Part shown: piece after piece, positions 1 through 5,949 of the stretch
Layout of the letters: each line of letters begins with the position of its first letter
Position numbering within the stretch: position 1 is the first letter of the stretch
NCBI GenBank assembly: GCA_003454835.1
Contig: DMTA01000291.1
Coordinates: forward strand, 321-9,622
Length of the DNA: 9,302 nucleotides
Direction of reading: 5' to 3'
Source of the DNA: Achromobacter sp.
GTDB taxonomy: Bacteria; Pseudomonadota; Gammaproteobacteria; Burkholderiales; Burkholderiaceae_B
Notes under the pieces: generated by a model
Database searches by the model: none
What the model was told of the DNA's origin: nothing
Seen by the model: the letters and a program-made list of their open reading frames with translations, nothing else
Made by a program: the position numbers and the translations under genes

Positions 1-93
1 CGTCAGCGCAATGTCGGGATCGGCGGCCAGCAGGCGCCGCGCCGCCAGCGTGCCGATCCTGCCCATGCCGACGATGCTGACGCGCGGGCTCAT
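1..93 (-). CDS. NAD(P)-binding Rossmann-fold oxidoreductase, N-terminus only
   Basis: Only the first 31 codons are present; the gene runs off the left edge. The visible protein starts MSPRVSIVGMGRIG, a beta strand followed by a GxGxxG dinucleotide-binding turn (Gly9, Gly11, Gly14) and then a helix rich in Ala, Leu and Arg. This is how NAD(P)-dependent dehydrogenases of the Rossmann type begin, for example saccharopine-dehydrogenase-like, aspartate-dehydrogenase-like or Gfo/Idh/MocA proteins. The part present cannot separate these. The ATG at 93-91 overlaps the stop of the upstream thioesterase gene (ATGA, 93-90), and no Shine-Dalgarno sequence is evident before it, so translation is probably coupled. 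The overlap also makes this start the likely one. It is the third gene of the leftward TetR-thioesterase unit. Its coding status is well supported; its substrate is unknown. Confidence 0.75.
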   Translation of the reverse strand, partial: MSPRVSIVGMGRIGTLAARRLLAADPDIALT

Positions 94-533
94 GGCTTGG
101 GCACCGACCATGTGCTCACGATATGCGCGACGGGCTCGTCCGATCCTTCGCCCGTCAGCACGACTTCCCCCGCGGAAAGCCGGCCAACCTTGAGCAGGCG
201 GGCATGAGCATGAATGGCGCCCGCCGGGCTCTTGCGCAAAAAATTGATGGTCAGGCTGGCCGTGACGGCGTGGGCCTGCCCGGTCGCGCCCACGACGGCG
301 GCATACATGGCCAGGTCCGCCAGTCCCATCAGCATCGGCCCGGCAACGATGCCGCCCAGCCGCTGGTGCGTGTCGCGGGCGGGCAGCACGGCGTGCGCCG
401 TGCCATGGCCGATGTGCAGCACATCGATCCCCAGCAGCATCGAGAACGGATGCTGGTCGGCAAGCAGCACGTGAAAGTCGGCAAGGCTGATCTGCGGCGC
501 GCGCGCATCGGCGGCGAGGGCGGTTGCGGTCAT
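90..533 (-). CDS. PaaI-family hotdog-fold thioesterase
   Basis: This 147-residue protein has the length and pattern of PaaI-type hotdog thioesterases, which hydrolyse acyl-CoA or aromatic acyl-CoA esters in the cytoplasm. After a short N-terminal helix region, residues 59-81 contain LGGIVAGPMLMGLADLAMY, matching the family's [H/P]GG-x-[V/I]-[S/A]-G-P...LAD helix. Asp73 sits where the catalytic acidic residue is expected. Residues 91-102 (TASLTINFLRKS) match the central beta strand and following turn of the fold. I chose the ATG at 533 because it overlaps the regulator's stop codon (ATGA, 533-530) and leaves a normal-length protein. The reading frame is open further upstream to about 725, but that extension lies inside the regulator gene and is not family-like. 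The acyl substrate cannot be inferred. The Rossmann-fold gene downstream suggests a small catabolic or detoxifying unit. Confidence 0.87.
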   Translation of the reverse strand: MTATALAADARAPQISLADFHVLLADQHPFSMLLGIDVLHIGHGTAHAVLPARDTHQRLGGIVAGPMLMGLADLAMYAAVVGATGQAHAVTASLTINFLRKSPAGAIHAHARLLKVGRLSAGEVVLTGEGSDEPVAHIVSTWSVPKP

Positions 534-1144
534 CGTTGTTCCAGGGCGTGGCAATAGTTTTCCAGCAGCGCGTCGGCGTGCTGGCCCAGCGACTTGAGGC
601 GGCGGGTGTGCTGCAGCAGCAACAGTCCCATCAGATAGGTGAACACGTTCATCTGTTCGGTCTGCACGATCTCGTCCCGCCAGCCCTTCGTGCGCGCCAG
701 CGCCTGGCCTATCAGATCGATGCATTGCCGCAGCCGGCCGTTGAGTTTTTCGTCCATGTCCCGGCCCAGCCCGCGCGGGCCCAGTCCCTGGAACAGATAC
801 ATCCCCAGCGAAAAATCCGTGCGCCGCTGCGCGTAGTACTCAAAGAACGCGAAGATGACGCCGCGCGCGGCCGACCGCGGCGCTGCCGCATCTCCCGCCT
901 CCTGCAGGTGCGCGTGCAACCGCTGCAGCGACCCGTCCAGCAGTTCGCCATACAGCGCTTCCTTGCCCGCGAACCACGGGTAGATCGCGCCCGTGGTGCA
1001 ACCCGCTTCCTTCGCGATGGCCCGGATCGTGGTCTTTTCCAGGCCATCCCGCTCGAACACGCGTTGCGCGGCGTCCAGAATGATCTGCCGGCGCAACGCG
1101 CTCAAACGTTCATTTCGGTCGGCATGAGGGGAGGGGGTGGACAT
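530..1144 (-). CDS. TetR-family transcriptional regulator
   Basis: A 204-residue protein, typical for TetR one-component repressors. Residues 18-65 form the DNA-binding domain: RRQIILDAAQRVFERDGLEKTTIRAIAKEAGCTTGAIYPWFAGKEALY. The helix-turn-helix lies at about 38-58, and the family's closing pattern (G-x-IYxxFxxKEAL) is plain. The remaining 140 residues are helical and poorly conserved, as expected for the ligand-binding and dimerisation domain. It has several Tyr and Phe residues (FAFFEYYAQRR, about 97-107) that could line a pocket, so an acyl or aromatic effector is possible but unproven. It is the first gene of a leftward unit; its TGA overlaps the thioesterase ATG. A sigma-70 promoter whose -35 box falls inside an inverted repeat lies 28-63 bases upstream, the usual arrangement for an autorepressor. 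The divergent porin gene starts 455 bases away and could also be a target. Confidence 0.92.
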   Translation of the reverse strand: MSTPSPHADRNERLSALRRQIILDAAQRVFERDGLEKTTIRAIAKEAGCTTGAIYPWFAGKEALYGELLDGSLQRLHAHLQEAGDAAAPRSAARGVIFAFFEYYAQRRTDFSLGMYLFQGLGPRGLGRDMDEKLNGRLRQCIDLIGQALARTKGWRDEIVQTEQMNVFTYLMGLLLLQHTRRLKSLGQHADALLENYCHALEQR

Positions 1145-1171
1145 GGTGCTCGCCAGCTAATCAATGCCGCG

Positions 1172-1200
1172 ATCATATCGACGATTTTTATTAATAACAA
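1172..1200 (-). promoter_or_regulatory. Sigma-70 promoter of the TetR-thioesterase unit
   Basis: Read on the minus strand, TTGTTA (1200-1195) is followed after exactly 17 bases by TATGAT (1177-1172). These match the -35 and -10 consensus at 4 of 6 and 5 of 6 positions. Transcription would start near 1165, about 20 bases before the regulator's ATG. A weak GGCGAG ribosome-binding sequence lies in between. The local AT-rich stretch stands out from the GC-rich surroundings. Confidence 0.65.
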
Positions 1201-1207
1201 CGTTATT
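1193..1207. promoter_or_regulatory. Candidate TetR operator overlapping the -35 box
   Basis: AATAAC-AAC-GTTATT is a perfect 6+6 inverted repeat with a 3-base centre. The -35 hexamer (1195-1200) is embedded in it. TetR-family repressors usually bind short AT-rich palindromes over their own promoter, so binding here would block RNA polymerase. That the regulator encoded next door binds it is an inference from position and symmetry. Confidence 0.55.
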
Positions 1208-1238
1208 TGCCATGCGTTTGATTACGATGATTTTCAGT

Positions 1239-1255
1239 GTCGGCATGATGCCGAC
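1239..1255. repeat. Perfect 17-bp palindrome upstream of the porin
   Basis: GTCGGCAT-G-ATGCCGAC has two 8-base arms that are exact reverse complements around a single central base. Part of the right side, TGATGCCGACC (1246-1256), recurs exactly at 1468-1478. The palindrome lies 95 bases upstream of the TetR start and 345 bases before the porin start, with no U-tract after it. It therefore looks more like a protein-binding site than a terminator. No binding protein can be named. Confidence 0.5.
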
Positions 1256-1498
1256 CGCACCGGTTCAGCGCCGGATAACAGCCGGAACCGTGAAGAAAGT
1301 AGCGTGACGAATGGGTTTTGGAATTGCCCGGAAAATTGGGGGCAGGGCCGAAAGTCGCATGGTTGCGCGCTCGGGCAGTTCGGTAAGGGAAAGCCCTAGC
1401 GTTGCGCGGCAAGCATCAGCGGGATGTTGCAACTTCCCAACAAGCCTGTCGTAAACCTGCACTTTTCTGATGCCGACCATAGCCAGTCCCCCCGATTT

Positions 1499-1516
1499 TT
1501 GATGCAATAGCGTCAA
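1499..1516. repeat. Imperfect inverted repeat in the presumed porin leader
   Basis: TTGATGC-AATA-GCGTCAA pairs over seven positions, one of them a G-T wobble if folded as RNA, around a four-base centre. It lies 84-101 bases before the porin ATG. It could be an operator half-site pair or a small leader hairpin; the sequence alone does not decide. Confidence 0.3.
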
Positions 1517-1599
1517 CTTCCCTTCGCGGAGTTAGGGGGGCGGCAGGCTGGTTTGCTGGATTGCTGCTCTTGTCACTCAAATCAACGGAGATTTCTTAA

Positions 1600-2766
1600 A
1601 TGAAAAAGACTCTGCTCGCTGCCGCCCTGCTCGCCGGTTTCGCCGGTGTCGCCCAGGCAGAAACGTCTGTCACCCTGTACGGCATCATCGACACGGGCCT
1701 CGGCTACAACCGTATCAGCGGTGCTAGCGATGTCAAGAACGGCAGCCGCTTCGGTATGATCAACGGCGTCCAAAACGGTTCGCGCTGGGGTCTGCGTGGT
1801 TCGGAAGATCTGGGTGACGGCCTGCGCGCTGTTTTCCAACTGGAATCGGGCTTTGATTCGGGCAACGGCCGTTCGGCTCAAGACGGTCGTCTGTTTGGTC
1901 GCCAAGCCACCGTCGGTCTGGCCAGCGACAGCTGGGGCCAACTGGACTTCGGCCGTCAAACCAACATCGCCTCGAAGTACTTCGGTTCGATCGACCCGTT
2001 CGGCGCCGGCTTCAACGTCGCCAACATCGGTACCGGCATGAGCGCTGCCAACACGCAACGCTACGACAACATGGTCATGTACCAAACCCCGTCGTTCAGC
2101 GGCTTCCAGTTTGGCGCTGGCTACTCGTTCTCGGCTGACAACGGTGGCGATACGTCCGCTGCTGACCGTAGCGGCTTCAAGACCGCCGACAACCTGCGCG
2201 CCATCACTGCTGGTCTGCGCTATGTCAACGGCCCGCTGAACGTTGCTCTGTCGTACGACCAACTGAACGCTTCGAACAACCAAGGTCTGGATCGCAACGG
2301 CAATCCGCAAACCGACGCTACGCCCCGTTCGTACATGATCGGCGGTTCGTATGACTTCGAAGTGGTCAAGCTGGCTCTGGCCTATGCTCGCACCACCGAC
2401 GGCTGGTTCGCTACGTCGAACCCGCAAGGCGCCACCGGCACCATCACCGTCGATGGCACGTCGCGTACGCTCGGCTTCAGCGGCAACCAGTTCGCTGACG
2501 GCTTCAAGGCCAACTCGTACATGGTCGGTCTGTCGGCCCCGATCGGCGGCGCTTCGAACCTGTTCGGTTCGTGGCAGCGCGTTGACCCGTCGAACGACCG
2601 TCTGACGGGCGACGACGCCAACATGAACGTGTACTCGCTGGGTTACACGTACGACCTGTCCAAGCGCACCAACCTGTACGCTTACGGTTCGTACTCGACC
2701 AACTACGCGTTCAACGACGACGTCAAGGCCACTGCTGTTGGTCTGGGTGTCCGTCACCGCTTCTAA
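1600..2766 (+). CDS. General outer-membrane porin (Gram-negative porin, 16-strand type)
   Basis: A complete 388-residue porin that lets small hydrophilic solutes through the outer membrane as a trimer. Residues 1-20 (MKKTLLAAALLAGFAGVAQA) are a textbook Sec signal peptide ending in an AQA cleavage site, with the mature protein starting ETSVTLYGIID. Family hallmarks follow: QNGSRWGLRGSEDLGDGLRAVFQLESGF (58-85) and LFGRQATVGLASDSWGQLDFGRQ (98-120), then alternating beta strands with Gly/Asn/Asp-rich loops. The protein ends in VGLGVRHRF, whose terminal Phe is the BAM recognition signal. It strongly resembles my memory of the Bordetella major porin, with differences mainly in surface loops. The ATG at 1600 follows GGAG by nine bases. 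Gln is encoded by CAA about three times as often as CAG, unlike the flanking genes, consistent with a highly expressed gene. An intrinsic terminator closes it, so it is probably monocistronic. Confidence 0.96.
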   Translation: MKKTLLAAALLAGFAGVAQAETSVTLYGIIDTGLGYNRISGASDVKNGSRFGMINGVQNGSRWGLRGSEDLGDGLRAVFQLESGFDSGNGRSAQDGRLFGRQATVGLASDSWGQLDFGRQTNIASKYFGSIDPFGAGFNVANIGTGMSAANTQRYDNMVMYQTPSFSGFQFGAGYSFSADNGGDTSAADRSGFKTADNLRAITAGLRYVNGPLNVALSYDQLNASNNQGLDRNGNPQTDATPRSYMIGGSYDFEVVKLALAYARTTDGWFATSNPQGATGTITVDGTSRTLGFSGNQFADGFKANSYMVGLSAPIGGASNLFGSWQRVDPSNDRLTGDDANMNVYSLGYTYDLSKRTNLYAYGSYSTNYAFNDDVKATAVGLGVRHRF

Positions 2767-2774
2767 TCCACTGC

Positions 2775-2788
2775 GGGGCGCAAGCCCT
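2775..2788 (+). other. GNRA-tetraloop stem-loop in the porin 3' region
   Basis: GGGGC-GCAA-GCCCT folds into four Watson-Crick pairs plus a closing G-U, capped by a GCAA loop of the stable GNRA class. It begins eight bases after the porin stop. No U-tract follows, so it is not a terminator by itself. It may protect the transcript 3' end. Confidence 0.4.
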
Positions 2789-2807
2789 GTATGGATTTAA
2801 AGCAAAA

Positions 2808-2831
2808 ACGAACGGGCTTCGGCCCGTTCGT
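2808..2831 (+). terminator. UUCG-capped 10-bp hairpin, upstream member of a tandem terminator
   Basis: ACGAACGGGC-TTCG-GCCCGTTCGT is a perfect ten-base-pair stem with the very stable C(UUCG)G loop. It is followed by ATAAGCC, not by a U-run, so it probably stabilises the 3' end or assists the terminator just downstream. Confidence 0.6.
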
Positions 2832-2833
2832 AT

Positions 2834-2863
2834 AAGCCACCCTTTCGGGGGTGGTTTTTTTTT
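2834..2863 (+). terminator. Rho-independent terminator of the porin gene
   Basis: CCACCC (2837-2842) pairs with GGGTGG (2849-2854) around a six-base loop. The stem can extend through AAG (2834-2836) pairing with the first bases of the U-tract. Nine consecutive T residues (2855-2863) follow directly. This is a classical intrinsic terminator 68 bases after the porin stop, and it separates the porin from the nuo operon. Confidence 0.9.
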
Positions 2864-3020
2864 GTCTGCTGACTGAATTCAGGCATACTACGGCTTCGTG
2901 TCGTTCGAGCCGCACATCACTCGAAATGCACCGACGAAAGCTGCGATTGTTCCATTTGAGGAATGCAGTCTTTCGCCTGCTATTCAAGCTACAGAGTTCA
3001 GCCGGAAGTAACCGCCCGAA

Positions 3021-3029
3021 TGCTACAAT
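3021..3029 (+). promoter_or_regulatory. Extended -10 promoter candidate for the nuo operon
   Basis: TGC-TACAAT carries the extended -10 dinucleotide TG and a 5 of 6 match to TATAAT, 31 bases before the nuoA ATG. At the 17-base spacing the -35 position reads GCCGGA, a poor match, so recognition would rest on the extended -10. The start of transcription would be near 3036, giving a leader of about 25 bases. No regulator site is clear. It is the best-placed promoter between the porin terminator and nuoA. Confidence 0.55.
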
Positions 3030-3060
3030 CCTAAGGTTTGCGCATTTGACGGACGCCTGA

Positions 3061-3420
3061 ATGAACCTGCAACAGTATTTTCCCGTCCTGCTGTTTATCG
3101 TAGTGGCCACCCTTATCGGGTTCGCGCTTCTAACGGCCGGCTCCCTCCTTGGCCCGCGGCGTCCTTACGCTGAGAAGCTCTCGCCTTACGAGTGCGGCTT
3201 CGAAGCGTTTGAAGATGCACGCATGAAGTTTGACGTGCGCTACTACCTCGTGGCGATCCTGTTCATTCTTTTCGACCTGGAAATCGCGTTCCTGTTCCCG
3301 TGGGCCATCGCCCAGGGCACCGTCGGACTCGTCGGTTTCTGGACGGTCATGGTTTTCCTCGCCGTGTTGACCGTCGGCTTCATCTACGAATGGAAAAAGG
3401 GCGCGCTGGACTGGGAGTGA
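3061..3420 (+). CDS. nuoA: NADH-quinone oxidoreductase subunit A
   Basis: NuoA (ND3 homologue) is a small inner-membrane subunit at the junction of complex I's membrane and peripheral arms, next to the quinone channel. The 119-residue protein has three hydrophobic helices at about 8-30, 61-83 and 89-109. The family-defining loop [10 protein letters not shown] (41-50) carries the Cys (Cys45) corresponding to the conformation-sensitive Cys of ND3. [11 protein letters not shown] (71-81) on the second helix contains the conserved acidic residues Asp72 and Glu74. The length is normal for betaproteobacteria. The start fits the N-terminus of the family and follows GGA by seven bases; an upstream TGA directly abuts it. 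It is the first gene of the nuo operon, 39 bases before nuoB. Confidence 0.97.
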   Translation: MNLQQYFPVLLFIVVATLIGFALLTAGSLLGPRRPYAEKLSPYECGFEAFEDARMKFDVRYYLVAILFILFDLEIAFLFPWAIAQGTVGLVGFWTVMVFLAVLTVGFIYEWKKGALDWE

Positions 3421-3459
3421 CCTTCGGGTTCATTTCACAGCACGCTATCAGAGACGAAT

Positions 3460-3936
3460 ATGGCTATAGACGGCATTCTCAAGCAAGGGTTCATCACCAC
3501 CAGCGCCGACAAGTTCCTGAACTGGGCGAAGACCGGTTCGATGTGGCCCATGACCTTCGGTCTGGCCTGTTGCGCGGTTGAGATGATGCACGCGGGCGCA
3601 GCCCGCTATGACCTGGACCAATTTGGCATCATCTTCCGGCCCAGCCCGCGCCAGTCCGATCTTATGATCGTTGCCGGCACGCTGTGCAACAAGATGGCGC
3701 CCGCGCTGCGCAAGGTCTACGACCAGATGCCCGAGCCGCGCTGGGTGGTTTCCATGGGCTCCTGTGCCAATGGCGGCGGCTACTACCACTACTCGTATTC
3801 GGTGGTGCGTGGCTGCGATCGCATCGTACCGGTAGACGTCTACGTGCCGGGCTGCCCGCCCACGGCCGAGGCGCTGGTGTACGGCTTGCTGCAAATGCAG
3901 AACAAGATCCGTCTGACCAACACGATTGCGCGCTGA
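3460..3936 (+). CDS. nuoB: NADH-quinone oxidoreductase subunit B (cluster N2)
   Basis: NuoB (PSST/Nqo6 homologue) carries [4Fe-4S] cluster N2, the last electron carrier before quinone. The 158-residue protein shows all four ligands: adjacent Cys37 and Cys38 in [12 protein letters not shown], Cys102 in [12 protein letters not shown], and Cys132 in [11 protein letters not shown]. The [14 protein letters not shown] segment (61-74) and the Arg-rich quinone-side residues are also typical. Cys119 is an extra, probably non-ligand cysteine. The length matches short proteobacterial NuoB without the long N-terminal extension seen in E. coli. The ATG at 3460 gives the expected MAIDGIL start; the ribosome-binding sequence (GAGACG) is weak. 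A 79-base gap to nuoC follows. Confidence 0.98.
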   Translation: MAIDGILKQGFITTSADKFLNWAKTGSMWPMTFGLACCAVEMMHAGAARYDLDQFGIIFRPSPRQSDLMIVAGTLCNKMAPALRKVYDQMPEPRWVVSMGSCANGGGYYHYSYSVVRGCDRIVPVDVYVPGCPPTAEALVYGLLQMQNKIRLTNTIAR

Positions 3937-4015
3937 TGCTTCGCCCGGTCCGACGGCAGGCCTCAGCCGCCGCGAACCTGCGAAACCAGCGTATCGGTTC
4001 ACCTAAGCGTACAAG

Positions 4016-4642
4016 ATGATGACCAGGCTCGAATCCCTGAAAAACAATTTGCAGACCACCCTCGGCGCGGACATCGCGCTGACCGAGGCGCTGGGCGAGC
4101 TGACGCTCGAAGTGCCCGCGGAGCAGTGGTTCTCCGTCTGCAACAAGCTGCGCACCGAAGCCGGCCTGCGCTTTGAAACCTGTATCGACCTTTGTGGCGT
4201 CGACTACCTGACCTGGGGCAACGGCACGCGCCAGATGCCCGAGGAAACCAACGTCCGCATCCACCGCTCGCGTTATGCCGTGGTGGCACACCTGCTCTCC
4301 CTCGAGAACAACTGGCGGCTGCGCGTGCGCACGTGGGCGCCTGACGACGAGTTCCCGATGGTCGCCTCGCTGATGGAATGCTGGCCCACGGTCGGCTGGT
4401 TCGAGCGCGAAGCCTTCGATCTGTACGGCATCGTCTTCGAAGGCCATCCGGACCTGCGCCGCATCCTCACCGACTACGGCTTCATCGGCCATCCGTTCCG
4501 CAAGGACTTCCCGCTGTCGGGCACCGTCGAAATGCGCTACGACCCCGAGCAGCGGCGCGTCATTTACCAGCCGGTCACGATCGATCCGCGCGAGATCACC
4601 CCGCGCGTGGTGCGCGAAGACACCTACGGCATGGGGCGCTGA
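4016..4642 (+). CDS. nuoC: NADH-quinone oxidoreductase subunit C (30 kDa)
   Basis: NuoC (30 kDa/Nqo5 homologue) is a cofactor-free peripheral-arm subunit that packs against NuoD and NuoB. The 208-residue product contains the 30-kDa signature at 129-167: [20 protein letters not shown] followed by [19 protein letters not shown]. It is a stand-alone NuoC, not the NuoCD fusion found in enterobacteria. Two ATGs in tandem (4016 and 4019) can both start it. An in-frame TAA at 4004-4006 rules out any longer version, and no strong Shine-Dalgarno is present. Its stop is three bases before nuoD, so the two genes are tightly coupled and their products are stoichiometric partners. Confidence 0.97.
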   Translation: MMTRLESLKNNLQTTLGADIALTEALGELTLEVPAEQWFSVCNKLRTEAGLRFETCIDLCGVDYLTWGNGTRQMPEETNVRIHRSRYAVVAHLLSLENNWRLRVRTWAPDDEFPMVASLMECWPTVGWFEREAFDLYGIVFEGHPDLRRILTDYGFIGHPFRKDFPLSGTVEMRYDPEQRRVIYQPVTIDPREITPRVVREDTYGMGR

Positions 4643-4645
4643 ATC

Positions 4646-5902
4646 ATGGCAGACATCAAGAACTACACCCTGAACTTCGGTCCTCAACACCCGGCCGCGC
4701 ACGGCGTGCTGCGCCTGGTGCTCGAGCTTGACGGCGAAGTCATCCAGCGCGCCGATCCGCACATCGGCCTGCTGCACCGTGCCACCGAAAAGCTGGCCGA
4801 ACACAAGACCTACATCCAGGCGCTGCCCTACATGGACCGCCTGGACTACGTGTCCATGATGTGCAACGAGCACGCCTACGTCATGGCCATCGAAAAGCTG
4901 CTGGGCGTCGAAGCCCCGCTGCGCGCGCAGTACATCCGCGTGATGTTCGATGAAATCACGCGTCTGCTGAATCACCTGATGTCGCTGGGCTCGCACGCCC
5001 TGGACGTGGGCGCCATGGCGGTGTTCCTGTACGCCTTCCGTGAACGCGAAGACCTGATGGACTGCTACGAAGCGGTCTCGGGCGCGCGCATGCACGCGGC
5101 CTACTACCGTCCGGGCGGCGTCTATCGCGACCTGCCGGATTCCATGCCGCAGTACGGCGAATCCAGCAAGTTCCGTGGCGACAAGGAAATGCGCGTCATG
5201 AACGACGCGCGTTCGGGTTCGCTGCTGGACTTCATCGAAGACTTCACCAACCGCTTCCCGGCCTGCGTCGACGAGTACGAAACGCTGCTCACCGACAACC
5301 GCATCTGGAAACAGCGTCTGGTCGGCATCGGCGTGGTCGATCCCGAGCGCGCCAAGGCACTGGGCTTCACCGGCCCGATGCTGCGTGGTTCGGGCGTCGC
5401 CTGGGACCTGCGCAAGACGCAGCCCTACGAAGTCTACGATCTGCTCGATTTCGACATCCCCGTGGGTGTCAACGGCGACTGCTACGACCGCTACCTGGTC
5501 CGCATCGCCGAGATGCGCCAAAGCAATCGCATCATCCGCCAGTGCGTGGAATGGCTGCGCAACAATCCCGGCCCGGTCATGATCGAGAACCACAAGATCG
5601 CCCCGCCGTCGCGCACCGCCATGAAGACCAACATGGAAGAGCTGATCCATCACTTCAAGCTCTTCACTGAAGGTTTCCACGTGCCCCCGGGCGAGGCGTT
5701 CGCCTCGGTGGAGCACCCGAAGGGCGAATTCGGCATCTACCTGGTGTCCGACGGCGCCAACAAGCCTTACCGCCTGAAGATTCGGGCCCCCGGCTTTGTC
5801 CACCTGCAAGCGCTGGATGAAATGTCGCGCGGCCACATGATCGCCGACGCCGTCACCATCATTGGCACGCAGGACATCGTTTTCGGCGAGATCGATCGCT
5901 GA
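4646..5902 (+). CDS. nuoD: NADH-quinone oxidoreductase subunit D (49 kDa)
   Basis: NuoD (49 kDa/Nqo4 homologue, related to the large subunit of NiFe hydrogenases) forms most of the quinone-reduction site with NuoB. The 418-residue protein opens with the family block [22 protein letters not shown] (10-31). The two residues known to hydrogen-bond the quinone headgroup are present: His19 (in PAAHG) and Tyr68 (in DRLDYVSMM), separated by 49 residues as in the bovine His59/Tyr108 pair. Hydrogenase-type Cys ligands for nickel are absent, as expected in complex I. Other blocks are [26 protein letters not shown] and [15 protein letters not shown]. The C-terminus ends IVFGEIDR, the normal family end. 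It lies three bases after nuoC and 47 before nuoE. Confidence 0.98.
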   Translation: MADIKNYTLNFGPQHPAAHGVLRLVLELDGEVIQRADPHIGLLHRATEKLAEHKTYIQALPYMDRLDYVSMMCNEHAYVMAIEKLLGVEAPLRAQYIRVMFDEITRLLNHLMSLGSHALDVGAMAVFLYAFREREDLMDCYEAVSGARMHAAYYRPGGVYRDLPDSMPQYGESSKFRGDKEMRVMNDARSGSLLDFIEDFTNRFPACVDEYETLLTDNRIWKQRLVGIGVVDPERAKALGFTGPMLRGSGVAWDLRKTQPYEVYDLLDFDIPVGVNGDCYDRYLVRIAEMRQSNRIIRQCVEWLRNNPGPVMIENHKIAPPSRTAMKTNMEELIHHFKLFTEGFHVPPGEAFASVEHPKGEFGIYLVSDGANKPYRLKIRAPGFVHLQALDEMSRGHMIADAVTIIGTQDIVFGEIDR

Positions 5903-5949
5903 TCCGCCCAGACAGTCACGAGCACGCCCGCATAACCCGGATTCAAACT

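Larger units (their letters stand above)
1208..1599. other. Gene-free region between the TetR unit and the porin
   Basis: These 392 bases hold no gene I can support. Short open frames exist on the minus strand (for example 1265-1516, 83 codons), but their predicted proteins show no recognisable motif. The region contains a perfect 17-bp palindrome (1239-1255), an 11-bp repeat of its right half (1468-1478) and an imperfect hairpin (1499-1516). A C6 run near 1488-1493 and a G6 run near 1535-1540 could pair over a long loop. No porin promoter is convincing. The best weak match is TTGCAA (1427-1432), 17 bases, CGTAAA (1450-1455), which would give a leader of about 140 bases. The porin ribosome-binding site is GGAG at 1587-1590, nine bases before the ATG. 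Confidence 0.6.

Noticed and set aside
1265..1516. An 83-codon minus-strand frame in the gap between the TetR gene and the porin.
   Set aside because: No ribosome-binding site, no recognisable domain, and an amino-acid composition not clearly protein-like. It also overlaps the repeats that look regulatory.
1553..1582. TTGCTG, 18 bases, TCAAAT as a porin promoter.
   Set aside because: Transcription would start inside or next to the ribosome-binding site, leaving almost no leader, and the hexamer matches are weak.
1582..2757. A 391-codon minus-strand open frame exactly opposite the porin.
   Set aside because: Its predicted protein is a low-complexity Val/Arg/Ala-rich sequence with no motif. 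The porin avoids TTA, CTA and TCA codons, which keeps that antisense frame open. The plus-strand porin is unmistakable.
2873..2882. CTGAATTCAG, a perfect 10-bp palindrome just after the porin terminator.
   Set aside because: Short palindromes of this length are expected by chance. It does not overlap either promoter candidate and its half-sites are not repeated nearby.
3684..4019. A 111-codon plus-strand frame overlapping nuoB and spanning the nuoB-nuoC gap, ending in an ATGA overlap with nuoC.
   Set aside because: Most of it lies out of frame inside conserved nuoB, and the remainder is a short basic tail without motif or ribosome-binding site. NuoB is complete, so this is not a frameshifted extension of it.
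3662..5836. A 724-codon minus-strand open frame opposite nuoB, nuoC and nuoD, plus similar long frames at 6270-7799 and 7833-8984.
   Set aside because: These are mirror frames of highly GC-biased sense genes. The sense strand encodes complete, motif-bearing complex I subunits, and the antisense products are His/Val/Arg-rich with no recognisable domain.
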